Under the pieces are notes generated by a model. It had not been told where the DNA came from. It did not search any database and worked only from the letters and a program-made list of their open reading frames with translations. From contig NZ_JADMLB010000051.1 in the NCBI RefSeq assembly GCF_015482765.1, positions 17,183 to 81,182 of the forward strand: a stretch of 64,000 bases of DNA. The letters run 5' to 3'. The translations under genes were made by a program, and so were the position numbers. Origin of the DNA: Halodesulfovibrio sp. GTDB lineage: Bacteria; Desulfobacterota; Desulfovibrionia; Desulfovibrionales; Desulfovibrionaceae. Of this stretch, positions 16,809-25,140 are shown piece after piece. How positions within the stretch are numbered: the first letter of the stretch is position 1; every line of letters starts with the position of its first letter.

Positions 16809-18083
16809 ATGAAACGTATTATTACTCTTGCACTTGCTTTGTGCATGGTATTCGGCGCAGCGCTCAACGCTTCTGCTGCTGAAATCAAAGCTTCCGGTAA
16901 CATGTGGGTAGGCTACGACTACCTTAACGTTGACAACGACGGTAAAAAAACCGACTTCAAACAGCGTTTCCGTACTCAGATCGACATCATCGCATCTGAA
17001 GCTCTCTCCGGTACCGTATTCTTCGAAATTAACAACACTTGGGGCCATAACGGCAACAAAATCGGTAACGGCTCCGGTGGTGACCTCGGCGCTGACGGTG
17101 TAAACATTCAGACCCGTCGTGCTTACCTCGACTTCCTCGTACCTAACACTGCTATTAAAGTACGTGCTGGTATCCAGGGCTTCGCACTTCCAGGTGCTAT
17201 CGCTGGTAACGTAGTACTCAACGACGACCTCGGTGCTATCGTTGCTTCTACCTCTTACTCCAACTTCGACTTCACTGCATTCTACGGCCGTCCTTACGAC
17301 CAGCATGACGCAGACGGTTACGACAAACCAGAATCTTCTGTTGACGTTTACGGTCTCGTAGTTGCTGCTAACTTCGACACCATCACTATTTCCCCATACG
17401 CTATGTGGGCTGCAACCGGTGAAAACGCTACAACATTCTCTGATAAAGATAATGACGGTGTTAACGACAAATTCAACCGTGACACACAGTGGTACGGTGT
17501 TGCTGTAGAAGCAACTCCTATCGCAAACCTCGTTCTTTCCTTCGACGGCGTTTACGGTAAATCTTCCGGTAAAGACGGCGGCTTCCTCGTTGCAGGTAAA
17601 GCAGCTTACACCACTGAATACTGCGTACCTGCAATTAAAGCTTGGTACGGTTCCGGTAACGACAGCGATGGCGAAGGCCGTATGACTGTTCTCGACAACG
17701 GCGGCGACTACGCTGTAACCACTCTCGTTGGTGAAGGTGCAGTAGGCCCTATGTCTGACGCAGTATTCGGTAACGCACTTGGCAAATGGGGTATCGCACT
17801 CGAAGCTGATGAAATCTCCTTCATCAACAAAGTGTCCCACATTGCTCGCGTAGCTTACATCCGCGGTACTAACGACGACTCCAACAACGATCTCAGCATC
17901 GAAAACTGGAGCGAAGACGACAGCGCTGTTGAAATCGACTTCGTTACTACTTACAGCATGTACGACAACCTCGATCTCGTTGCAGACCTCGCTTACGCTT
18001 TCACTGACTTCGACAGCGAAAACGCTAACTCAAGCGTAGACAACGTATTCAAAGCTGGTATCCTCGCCGTTTACAGCTTCTAA
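16809..18083 (+). CDS. Outer-membrane homotrimeric porin (Desulfovibrio type)
   Basis: A 424-aa beta-barrel protein with a signal peptide (about 1-23, cleavage ASA-AE) and an aromatic C-terminus (AGILAVYSF) recognised by the Bam complex. Repeated amphipathic strands and Asp/Asn-rich loops (e.g. SDKDNDGVNDKF) fit the major trimeric porin of Desulfovibrio-like bacteria, which lets small anionic and neutral solutes cross the outer membrane. Codon use is strongly biased (GCT, GGT, CTC, AAC, GAC), unlike its neighbours, as for very highly expressed genes. An AAGGA site precedes the start and a strong terminator follows. Confidence 0.9.
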   Translation: MKRIITLALALCMVFGAALNASAAEIKASGNMWVGYDYLNVDNDGKKTDFKQRFRTQIDIIASEALSGTVFFEINNTWGHNGNKIGNGSGGDLGADGVNIQTRRAYLDFLVPNTAIKVRAGIQGFALPGAIAGNVVLNDDLGAIVASTSYSNFDFTAFYGRPYDQHDADGYDKPESSVDVYGLVVAANFDTITISPYAMWAATGENATTFSDKDNDGVNDKFNRDTQWYGVAVEATPIANLVLSFDGVYGKSSGKDGGFLVAGKAAYTTEYCVPAIKAWYGSGNDSDGEGRMTVLDNGGDYAVTTLVGEGAVGPMSDAVFGNALGKWGIALEADEISFINKVSHIARVAYIRGTNDDSNNDLSIENWSEDDSAVEIDFVTTYSMYDNLDLVADLAYAFTDFDSENANSSVDNVFKAGILAVYSF

Positions 18084-18114
18084 TTAAACCTACTCAGAAA
18101 CTAAAAGCCTAATG

Positions 18115-18150
18115 AAAGGGGGTGCTGGAAACAGCATCCCCCTTTTTTTT
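18115..18150 (+). terminator. Rho-independent terminator after the porin
   Basis: Stem AAAGGGGGTGCTG, GAAA loop, CAGCATCCCCCTTTTTTTT. It directly abuts repeat copy B. Confidence 0.95.
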
Positions 18151-18415
18151 TGCCTTCGGCGAGGAGGGCTCTGCCCCTCCACCCCGCGAGAGGGAGCCCC
18201 TCTCGACTGGCGATATGCGAAGTGAAAAAAGTCGTTGATGTAGGTTTTGGCTTCATCGAAGGACAGCGGCTGTTTTTCGTAAAACTTTTCGTAAGCCCTA
18301 ACGGGGGGTGCAGGGGGAATCATTTCCCCTGCCCGTCGGAGACAAAAAACTCAAAAAAACTCTTACACAAATTGCTCACGGGGTGGAGGGGCAGCGCTCC
18401 CCTCGCCGAAGGCAA
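18151..18415 (+). repeat. 221-bp family repeat, copy B with a partial inverted head
   Basis: A full plus-orientation unit (18151-18349) begins TGCCTTCGGCGAGG and ends GCCCGTCGGAGACAAAAAA. After 29 bp comes an inverted fragment of its left end (18379-18415). The whole can fold back on itself. It lies between the convergent porin and msrB genes. Confidence 0.9.
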
Positions 18416-18423
18416 CAGAACAC

Positions 18424-18456
18424 AAAAAAAAGACTCCGGATTCGGAGTCTTTCTTA
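18424..18456 (-). terminator. Rho-independent terminator after msrB
   Basis: AGACTCCG, GATT loop, CGGAGTCT, with an A tract that becomes a T tract on the minus strand. Confidence 0.85.
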
Positions 18457-18460
18457 TATG

Positions 18461-19003
18461 CTATTTCTTTTTAAACAGGTGCAGATACTCGCCGTAGCCA
18501 TCCTTCTTCATATCTTCCATAGGAATAAACCGGAGCGCTGCGGAGTTAATGCAGTAACGCAGATGACTTGGCGGCGGGCCGTCAGTAAACCGATCACCAA
18601 GATGCGAGTCAGAAGTTTTGCTCCGCACCTCGTAGGCTTCACCAAAGAAAGAGAACTTTTTATGCAGAGTCAGGTACTTCGAATCGATAGGCTTTGTGAA
18701 TGCAGGCCAGCCAGAACCGGAATCATATTGATCTGTTGTGCTGAACAGCGGTGCTCCTGAAAGCAAATCAACATAAATACCATTACGAGAATAAAACTTG
18801 TAGTACGGATTCTTAAACGGTGTTTCCGTACCGTCTTCCTGTGTTACTTTGTATTGTAAGGGAGTTAACAGCTTCCGCACCTCTGCATCTGAAGGCTTTT
18901 TATATGTATCCCACGGCGCAGCATTTGCCACAGCAGCACCGGAAGCAAAACAAAACATTGTACATACAGTTAACAAACACGTTATCATTCTGTTCTTTTT
19001 CAT
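18461..19003 (-). CDS. msrB: Periplasmic peptide-methionine (R)-S-oxide reductase MsrB
   Basis: A 180-aa protein that reduces methionine-R-sulfoxide in proteins. It has a signal peptide (about 1-28, ANA-AP), so it acts in the periplasm. The MsrB domain covers the rest. It shows LTPLQYKVTQEDGTETPF, GIYVDLLSGAPLFSTTDQYDSGSGWPAF, and the catalytic Cys in LRYCINSAALRF. The resolving and zinc-binding CxxC pairs of many MsrBs are absent (GIYVDL in place of the first pair), so this is the zinc-free form. A GGAGG site precedes the start. It is a monocistronic unit with its own terminator. Confidence 0.9.
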   Translation of the reverse strand: MKKNRMITCLLTVCTMFCFASGAAVANAAPWDTYKKPSDAEVRKLLTPLQYKVTQEDGTETPFKNPYYKFYSRNGIYVDLLSGAPLFSTTDQYDSGSGWPAFTKPIDSKYLTLHKKFSFFGEAYEVRSKTSDSHLGDRFTDGPPPSHLRYCINSAALRFIPMEDMKKDGYGEYLHLFKKK

Positions 19004-19325
19004 TTTTCCTCCAATACTTGTTACGAAACACTATAGTCTTTTCACCAATAATGCGTTCCGGTACTCGTATTCTTGATTACCGCCGTTATAACGCATTCTG
19101 GAATTGGACTCATAGTATTTATTCCACGAGTGTCCACTCACCTTAACTCTTTGCAAACCTCCCCTCTTCTATGATCCGCCCGCCTTTAATCGATATTTTT
19201 GACTTTTAAATAAGTCTGACTATATCTCTCAACAAATAGTAACGCAGAATAAATACAGCTGTATTGAAAAGACATGGTCAATCTTGTACAGACACCATGA
19301 TTTGTAACTTTTAATGGGGTGGGAA
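19004..19325. other. Divergent intergenic region
   Basis: About 320 bp between msrB and the COG3014-type lipoprotein gene. It must contain both promoters. I see no conserved operator, RNA structure or open frame with a ribosome-binding site. Confidence 0.5.
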
Positions 19326-20759
19326 ATGAACCGATTCTCATTTGTATTACTTCTGTCGGTAATATTGATGTCCGGCTGCGCAACAATGCAGCAACAGGAC
19401 CAAAGTGCGTTACTCAAGCCGTACTATCTGGGTGACACTGCGACAGCCTCCTCTGTTCTTGAAACTGACTATGACCGTGCCCTGCCATTCTTGCTCGATG
19501 CGAGCATGGTTCGCTTCAGTCAGGGTAACTTTCAAGAAGCGTACACTCTGCTCAATGAATCTGAAGCAGAGGTCAAAAATGATGAGACTGAAAGCGATGT
19601 TTACGCTGCATCCAAGGTTCTCGGAGAAGTTCTCTTTAACAGGGAACTCATGAACTATAAGCCGCGTTCAAGCGACACGGTTCTTATCAACATGTACAAA
19701 GGTGTTTCTCTGCTCGCGCTTAATGATAACGATGGAGCACGCGTAGAGTTCAACCGTACGCTGGATCGCCAGCGCCGCGCGGTTGAAAAGTACAAAGAAG
19801 AAATTAAAGAGCTGCGTGAAGAAGCCAAGGAGCAAAAGGCAAAACAGCGAAAAGAAGTTGCCCAGCGTAAGAAGGCAAAAGATAAAACGCCTGTTCTTGA
19901 CCTTTTGCGCATTCAGAGTGTTGCAAAAGAATCCGTGTACCAAAGTATGCCGGAGGTAAACCACTGGACAGGGTACGGTAATTTTGTAAACCCGTATGCA
20001 ACCTATCTTTCCGGTTTATACTTTTGCACAAACGGCGAAATGAAAAGCGATTACAACAAGTGTAATACCATGTTGAAGCGTGTGAAGGGGATGGTTCCGA
20101 AAAACTCATACCTTCAGCTGGACACCGCCATGTCCAGAGACTTTGCTCGCGGAAGAAAAACCAGCAAGTATCGTAAACCTACCGTCTGGGTCATTTTTGA
20201 AAATGGCCTCGCACCGGAGGTTGATGAATTACGTCTGGATATTCCACTCTTCCTTGCTGGAGAACGTGCCGGAGTTTCCATGGTTTCTTTTGCAATGCCC
20301 CGTCTGAAAACCCGCGATGAAGCACTGCGCTACATTCAGGTAAAATCCGGCTCTAAGAAATACACCTCTAAAGAGCTCTGTAACTTTGACAGGGTAATGC
20401 AGGCGGAATACAAAGCACATCTGACATCAACAATCACCAAAGCTGTTGCTTCCACTGCTACTAAAACATTTGTTCAATACCTTGCGCAGCGCAGTGGCGG
20501 ACAGCTTGCAGGTATCGCAACCGGTCTCTTTACCTCTGTAATGACGCAGGCAGACACACGCTCTTGGCTTTCCCTGCCGAAAAACGTGCAGATGATGCGA
20601 GTACCGAAACCGAAAAATAACACACTGAATATTCAGGCTCCAAACGGCGCAGTACTGGCGACAGTAGCGCTTCCGGACACCAAATATTCTATTGTTCATG
20701 TCCGTATGCCACAGGCAGGCAGCCTGCCGTATGTACAGACTATTCCACTTGGCAAATAG
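19326..20759 (+). CDS. COG3014-type lipoprotein with TPR-like repeats
   Basis: A 477-aa lipoprotein; the start at MNRFSF (19326) follows a GGGTGGG site. Signal peptide with lipobox MSGC (Cys18). The mature part has TPR-like helical hairpins (about 40-150), a highly charged coiled coil (KYKEEIKELREEAKEQKAKQ, about 155-190) and a C-terminal domain ending in beta strands (NNTLNIQAPNGAVLATVALPD). This is the layout of the COG3014 family, found beside LpoB-like and YcfL-like lipoproteins in many Gram-negatives. It heads a four-gene co-directional cluster. Function is unknown; a role in envelope or cell-wall assembly is inferred from its neighbours. Confidence 0.75.
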   Translation: MNRFSFVLLLSVILMSGCATMQQQDQSALLKPYYLGDTATASSVLETDYDRALPFLLDASMVRFSQGNFQEAYTLLNESEAEVKNDETESDVYAASKVLGEVLFNRELMNYKPRSSDTVLINMYKGVSLLALNDNDGARVEFNRTLDRQRRAVEKYKEEIKELREEAKEQKAKQRKEVAQRKKAKDKTPVLDLLRIQSVAKESVYQSMPEVNHWTGYGNFVNPYATYLSGLYFCTNGEMKSDYNKCNTMLKRVKGMVPKNSYLQLDTAMSRDFARGRKTSKYRKPTVWVIFENGLAPEVDELRLDIPLFLAGERAGVSMVSFAMPRLKTRDEALRYIQVKSGSKKYTSKELCNFDRVMQAEYKAHLTSTITKAVASTATKTFVQYLAQRSGGQLAGIATGLFTSVMTQADTRSWLSLPKNVQMMRVPKPKNNTLNIQAPNGAVLATVALPDTKYSIVHVRMPQAGSLPYVQTIPLGK

Positions 20760-20809
20760 CTCTTACAGCTTACTATATTCATTCATTTTTTTACGACGGA
20801 GCACACACA

Positions 20810-21424
20810 ATGAAAAAATTATTACTTCTGATGGTTATCGCTCTTATTGCCCTCACCTCCGGTTGTGGCAAACGCAACGAAGCAACCATGATTGATCCAT
20901 ACAACGACACCAACCCACGCATTATGGGCCTCGGCTACAGAGACTTCGAACAGGCTGCAAACACAGCTGTTAATGAAATGCTTGCATCCGGTGCTGTTTC
21001 CAAGCCGGGTGGCGGTCGCTACGTCATGGTTGTTTCCCGTGTTATCAACGACACCATGCAGAACATCGACACAGACCAGCTTGTTAAAAAAATCCGCGTT
21101 CAGCTTCTGCGTAGCGGTAAAGTTGTAACAACTACTGCTATCGGCGTTGACGGTGCAGAAGATCCAATGGTTGCAGCAGCTCGCAAGCTCAGAAAATCTA
21201 AAGAAGTAAACCAGAAAACTGTGGCTCGCAAAGGCCAGATTATTGCTCCTGATTTAAGCCTTTCCGGCAAAATCATTCAGCGTAACCACCGTATCGATTC
21301 TGATACAGATCAGATCGAATACTTCTTTATGCTCACTCTTACCGACATCAACACCGGTCTTGCATTCTGGGAAGGCGAAACTCCGATCATCAAACGCGGT
21401 GATTCCGGAACTGTCTCTTGGTAG
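20810..21424 (+). CDS. LpoB-like lipoprotein (penicillin-binding protein activator family)
   Basis: A 204-aa lipoprotein with lipobox TSGC (Cys19). The mature domain (IMGLGYRDFEQAANTAVNEMLASGAV, then RYVMVVSRVINDTMQNIDTDQLVKKIRVQLLRSGKV, and LSLSGKIIQRNHRIDSDTDQIEYFFMLTLTDINTGLAFWEGE) matches the LpoB/PBP1b-activator fold. In E. coli LpoB reaches through the peptidoglycan to stimulate PBP1b. In this cluster it could instead act as a CsgG-type accessory. A GGAG site precedes the start. It lies 50 bp after the COG3014-type gene. Confidence 0.85.
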   Translation: MKKLLLLMVIALIALTSGCGKRNEATMIDPYNDTNPRIMGLGYRDFEQAANTAVNEMLASGAVSKPGGGRYVMVVSRVINDTMQNIDTDQLVKKIRVQLLRSGKVVTTTAIGVDGAEDPMVAAARKLRKSKEVNQKTVARKGQIIAPDLSLSGKIIQRNHRIDSDTDQIEYFFMLTLTDINTGLAFWEGETPIIKRGDSGTVSW

Positions 21425-21612
21425 ACACCTTCTAGCACCGGATACACAGATCTATTTACACGGATGAAAAGCTCTGCGCAGTGCCTGAAATGGCACATCA
21501 CACGGTGTACATAACGCACTGTTGCTCCATTTTTCCGCGCTGTGCGGAGCTGTTCATTCGGGCTGATTCTTCAGCCCTTTTCTTTACTGTATTTCCTCTT
21601 CCGGAGAACTAC

Positions 21613-23049
21613 ATGCAGAAACACATTTCACGTTCTGTTCAGTGCTGCATTACAGCACTCGTCACCCTGCTCTTTCTGCCTGCACTGTCCTTTGCTTCAG
21701 GCACACAAAGTCTTGAGGCTCCGGCACCAGCCACAGAGCAGCAAGCTATTGCTATTGAAGAAGCCATTGCTGATGCAGCTGTACCGCAGGTGGTCGACCC
21801 GCGTGCTGAACTTGATGAACTTATTGCTATCTATAACGAAAGCGGCAAGGGTGCGGCTTTTCAACGCAGACACGACAATCGCCAATTGTTTTACACAGTA
21901 AGCAGAGCCCGCGTAAAAGTTGCCGCCGACCATCCGGACTGGGCTAACTTCCGCGTTATGGCATTTGAGGAAGCCCTCCTCAAAGCACAGGCAGAATACA
22001 TGAAATTCCTTGGCGTAACCGTACGTGCAAAAGCACTGCAAAGCGTTAAAGAAGATCCGACCATGCCGGAATTCACTCGTGATGACCTTGGCAATACAAA
22101 CAGATTTGAAGAGATTCTGGATAAAGCTGTTACCGTTCTCGGTGCAAAGCTGGACTCCATGCTTGATGAAAACGACATTGATCCTGAAAAATTCAAAGCT
22201 CTTCCTAAAGAAAAGAAAAAAGACCTGCTCCGCAATGCCATTGAAAAACGCACGCTCACAACAGCCAGTGCAGAGCTTTCAGGCATGATTCCGGTGCAGA
22301 CCTTTGAAGCAAACAATGCAGAAGGCCGTCATGAAGTTGCCGTTGCAGTTGTTGCTTCCCCTAAATTCAAAAGCTGGGTTTCCTCAATCATAACCAACAA
22401 AGGAAACCTGAAAGCGAACCCGCGTAAAGCCGGCGGCGCAACTGTGCGTCAGATCATCGGTAAAAATCCTGCTGCGTTATTCCAGCAATTCGGTATCCGT
22501 CGTATCTACAACGAAAAAGGTTATCCGGTTCTCGTGTCATACGGTCAGGCCGGCAACTCATACACCGGAAACGACTACGACGAACGCGCTGAAGGCCGCG
22601 AAATGGCACTCCGTCATGCGGATGCACAGGCATACGCAAACTTCGCTTTCCTCTTCAAATCCCACGGGATGTTCAATCAGGAAGAAGGCCGCAAGACTAT
22701 TGAAAAGACTATCGGCAAAATCCAGCAGGAAGCAGACGGCAGTACCTTCAGCAGCAAGGAACGCTCTAAAGAATTTGTGAGCACCCTTAACGAAACCATC
22801 AGTGCAAAAGGTCACGTCAGCAACCTTCCGGGCGTACGCAAGCTCACCACATGGGTATACAAACACCCTGAATACAATCAGGAGATAGTCGGCGTTATCT
22901 ACACTTGGTCTCCACAGTCCAACAGACTTGCGCGCGAACTGAAACGGGCAACCCGAACAAACAAACCCGCAACTGCTCAGAAAACTCAAAAACGAACTTC
23001 TACCAACGCAGTTATGGGTCAGGAGATGATGGATGTTGACGATTTTTAA
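21613..23049 (+). CDS. Secreted protein of unknown function in the LpoB/CsgG-like cluster
   Basis: A protein of about 478 aa when started at MQKHISRSVQ (21613, GGAGA upstream). The open frame extends further back but that part is non-coding. Signal peptide about 1-28 (SFA-SG). The mature part includes ISRARVKVAADHPDWANFRVMAFEEALLKAQAEYM, a long charged helical region (about 130-210) and a domain resembling its neighbours' stereotyped AEGREMALRHADAQAYANFAF motif. That motif recalls the N-terminal AR-x-A-x-x-DA pattern of FlgT/LPP20-type domains. It overlaps the next gene by 17 bp, so the products probably act together. I do not recognise a named family with certainty. Confidence 0.6.
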   Translation: MQKHISRSVQCCITALVTLLFLPALSFASGTQSLEAPAPATEQQAIAIEEAIADAAVPQVVDPRAELDELIAIYNESGKGAAFQRRHDNRQLFYTVSRARVKVAADHPDWANFRVMAFEEALLKAQAEYMKFLGVTVRAKALQSVKEDPTMPEFTRDDLGNTNRFEEILDKAVTVLGAKLDSMLDENDIDPEKFKALPKEKKKDLLRNAIEKRTLTTASAELSGMIPVQTFEANNAEGRHEVAVAVVASPKFKSWVSSIITNKGNLKANPRKAGGATVRQIIGKNPAALFQQFGIRRIYNEKGYPVLVSYGQAGNSYTGNDYDERAEGREMALRHADAQAYANFAFLFKSHGMFNQEEGRKTIEKTIGKIQQEADGSTFSSKERSKEFVSTLNETISAKGHVSNLPGVRKLTTWVYKHPEYNQEIVGVIYTWSPQSNRLARELKRATRTNKPATAQKTQKRTSTNAVMGQEMMDVDDF

Positions 23050-24310
23050 CACCCCGCCGCGCAAGCTTGTTTTGCGCACGCTGATTATTGCCTGCTTAAT
23101 GCTGCTCATTTTCTCCATTGAGAGCCACGCAAAGGTGGTTACTGCCACCGCAACGGGCAGTGCAGCATCACGTCAGGCAGCTATCGAAGATGCACTCATT
23201 CAGGCAGTCCGCCAGATTAAGGGAGTCAGCCTCGACTCTGCGACTATGTCTGTTCGTTCCGGAAAAACTGTCAGCAAAAACGGCAATCGCTCTGCCAACT
23301 TCAAGGCAGAAAATGCATCCGTAACCGGTATGAAAAGCTCCGGCGTGATTGCAGGGTACGATATTATTGATGAACACAAGGCGAACGGCTTATGGAACGT
23401 TACGCTTGATGCACAAGTCAACGTTTACGAAACTCCGGGGCTGTCACCAAACAGCCGCCGCAAGCTCGCCATTGTAGGCTTCAAAGCCTCCTCCACCAAC
23501 CGCAAACGGGGCGTGCCGACAGTCTTCCGCCAAAAGCTTACAGACCGTTTAGTACAGAGCCGCCGTTTCACTGTTTTGGATAGAGAAAACGAAGCACTCT
23601 ACAAACAGGAAAAAGCCAACTGGAAAAGCGGTGATTTTGCAGTTGAAGAACAGGCAAAGCTTGGAATGCGCCTTGGAGCAGATTACCTTGTGACAGGCAA
23701 AATCCTTTCCTACGTAACAACCAGCTCCCGTCAGGACATCAAAGTCACCGGCGAAAGCTACTACGTAGAACGCATTGCCGCGCAGGTTTCCTACAAAGTA
23801 ATTGTGCCTGCTACCATGCAGGTTAAGTGGTCTTCCACTGTTACTGTAGATAAAACCTACGAGCGAGACACACAGACTTCCAGAGGCGCACTGTCTGCAC
23901 GGTTGTCAGAGATGATTTCACAAAAAATCAGCACTGAGCTGTTACAGGCAATTTACCCGATCAAAGTCATCAAGGTGACAGGTAACCATGTTTTCTTAAA
24001 CATGGGCGGTGTAAACCTCAAAGTTGGTCAGTGCTACAGTGTGTATCACCTTGGCGAACGGCTTATTGATCCGTACACCAAGGAATCTCTCGGACGTACT
24101 GAGACCAAAGTTGCTACCATCAAAGTGACCGAGGTAAAAACCAAATATGCCGTAGCAACCGTTCAACACAGATCCGGCGCGATCTCAAAAGGCAACATAT
24201 GCCGCCCAGCTGCACGGGTTTACAGTGGTAAGCACGTAAAGCCGGTACAGCGCAAAAAATCCACCGTGGATTTCTCAAAAAGTGGCGGCGTGAAGCTTCC
24301 ATTTGATTAA
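23033..24310 (+). CDS. CsgG-like secreted protein with FlgT-like ends
   Basis: A 425-aa protein whose start at 23033 has AGGAG at the right distance inside the preceding gene. An N-terminal membrane or signal segment (about 12-32) is followed by a FlgT-N-like motif (TATGSAASRQAAIEDALIQAVRQIKG). The middle matches CsgG (RKLAIVGFKASS, FRQKLTDRLVQSRRFTVLDR, LGMRLGADYLVTGKILSYV). The C-terminus (VGQCYSVYHLGERLIDPYTKESLG...VKVTEV-type strands) resembles FlgT-C. CsgG forms curli secretion pores and FlgT builds the Vibrio flagellar H-ring, so an outer-membrane or periplasmic ring role is plausible. No curli subunits are nearby. It has no lipobox. Confidence 0.7.
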   Translation: MLTIFNTPPRKLVLRTLIIACLMLLIFSIESHAKVVTATATGSAASRQAAIEDALIQAVRQIKGVSLDSATMSVRSGKTVSKNGNRSANFKAENASVTGMKSSGVIAGYDIIDEHKANGLWNVTLDAQVNVYETPGLSPNSRRKLAIVGFKASSTNRKRGVPTVFRQKLTDRLVQSRRFTVLDRENEALYKQEKANWKSGDFAVEEQAKLGMRLGADYLVTGKILSYVTTSSRQDIKVTGESYYVERIAAQVSYKVIVPATMQVKWSSTVTVDKTYERDTQTSRGALSARLSEMISQKISTELLQAIYPIKVIKVTGNHVFLNMGGVNLKVGQCYSVYHLGERLIDPYTKESLGRTETKVATIKVTEVKTKYAVATVQHRSGAISKGNICRPAARVYSGKHVKPVQRKKSTVDFSKSGGVKLPFD

Positions 24311-24324
24311 AACAATGACTCGCT

Positions 24325-24358
24325 AAAAAGGGTGGAGCAAACGCTCCACCCTTTTTTA
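24325..24358 (+). terminator. Rho-independent terminator after the CsgG-like gene
   Basis: AAAGGGTGGAGC, AAAC loop, GCTCCACCCTTTTTT. Confidence 0.95.
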
Positions 24359-24405
24359 TTTTGTTTACTGTTTTTTTAAGAGCTCTTTGTTTTTTGAATT
24401 CTTTT

Positions 24406-24605
24406 TGCCTTCGGCGAGGGGGGCGCTGCCCCTCCACCCCGCGAGAGGGAGCCCCTCTCGACTGGCAATAGGCGAAGTGAAAAAAGTCGTTGATGCAGAT
24501 TTTGGCTTCATCGAAGGACGGCGGCTGTTTTTCGTAAAACCTTCCGTAAGCCCTCACGGGAGGTGCAGGGGGAATCATTTCCCCTGCCCGTCGGAGACAA
24601 AAAAA
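24406..24605 (+). repeat. 221-bp family repeat, copy C (first of a tandem array)
   Basis: Full unit from TGCCTTCGGCGAGG to GTCGGAGACAAAAA. The next unit begins exactly 221 bp later. Confidence 0.95.
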
Positions 24606-24626
24606 TCAAAAAACGCTTACACAAAT

Positions 24627-24828
24627 TGCCTTCGGCGAGGGGGGCGCTGCCCCTCCACCCCGCGAGAGGGAGCCCCTCTCGACTGGCAATAAGCAAAATG
24701 AAAAAAGTCGTTGATGTAGATTTTGCCTTCATCGAAGGACGGCGGCTGGTTTTCGTAAAACCTTCTGTCAGCCCTAACGGGGGGTGCAGGGGGAATCATT
24801 TCCCCTGCCCGTCGGAGACAAAAAAAAC
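24627..24828 (+). repeat. 221-bp family repeat, copy D
   Basis: Second tandem unit, nearly identical to C and separated from it by the same ACGCTTACACAAA-type linker. Confidence 0.95.
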
Positions 24829-24847
24829 AAAAAACGCTTACACAAAT

Positions 24848-25049
24848 TCTCTTCGGCGAGGGGGGCGCTGCCCCTCCACCCCGCGAGAGGGAGCCCCTCT
24901 CGACTGACAATAGGCGAAATGAAAAAAGTCGTTGATGTAGATTTTGGCTTCATCGAAGGACGACAGCTGGTTTTCGTAAAACCTTCCGTAAGCCCTAACG
25001 GGGGGTGCAGGGGGAATCATTTCCCCTGCCCGTCGGAGACAAAAAAAAT
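24848..25049 (+). repeat. 221-bp family repeat, copy E
   Basis: Third tandem unit, 221 bp after D, with a few substitutions (TCTCTTCGGCG at the left end). Confidence 0.95.
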
Positions 25050-25060
25050 CTTACATAAAT

Positions 25061-25106
25061 TGCCTTCGGCGAGGGGGGCGCTGCCCCCCTCACCGAAGAC
25101 AAAAAA
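25061..25106 (+). repeat. 221-bp family repeat, truncated snap-back copy F
   Basis: The left end (TGCCTTCGGCGAGGGGGG) is followed directly by its own inverse (CCCCCTCACCGAAGAC), giving a strong hairpin and then AAAAAA. It lies just downstream of the stop codon of the large effector gene and might end its transcript. Confidence 0.85.
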
Positions 25107-25140
25107 CTCAAACCGTCGAAGACATAAGCCTTACCTGTAG

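Noticed and set aside
16776..17840. A 354-aa frame antisense to the porin
   Set aside because: It is a shadow of strong codon bias in the porin; no ribosome-binding site, implausible composition rich in Val, Cys and Thr.
24406..25106. Possible CRISPR array
   Set aside because: The repeat unit is about 200 bp with near-identical short linkers, no variable 30-bp spacers and no cas genes.
24563..25140. Small open frames within the 221-bp repeats (MQGESFPLPVGDKK type)
   Set aside because: They recur in all copies only because the DNA is repeated, change frame between copies and have no ribosome-binding site.
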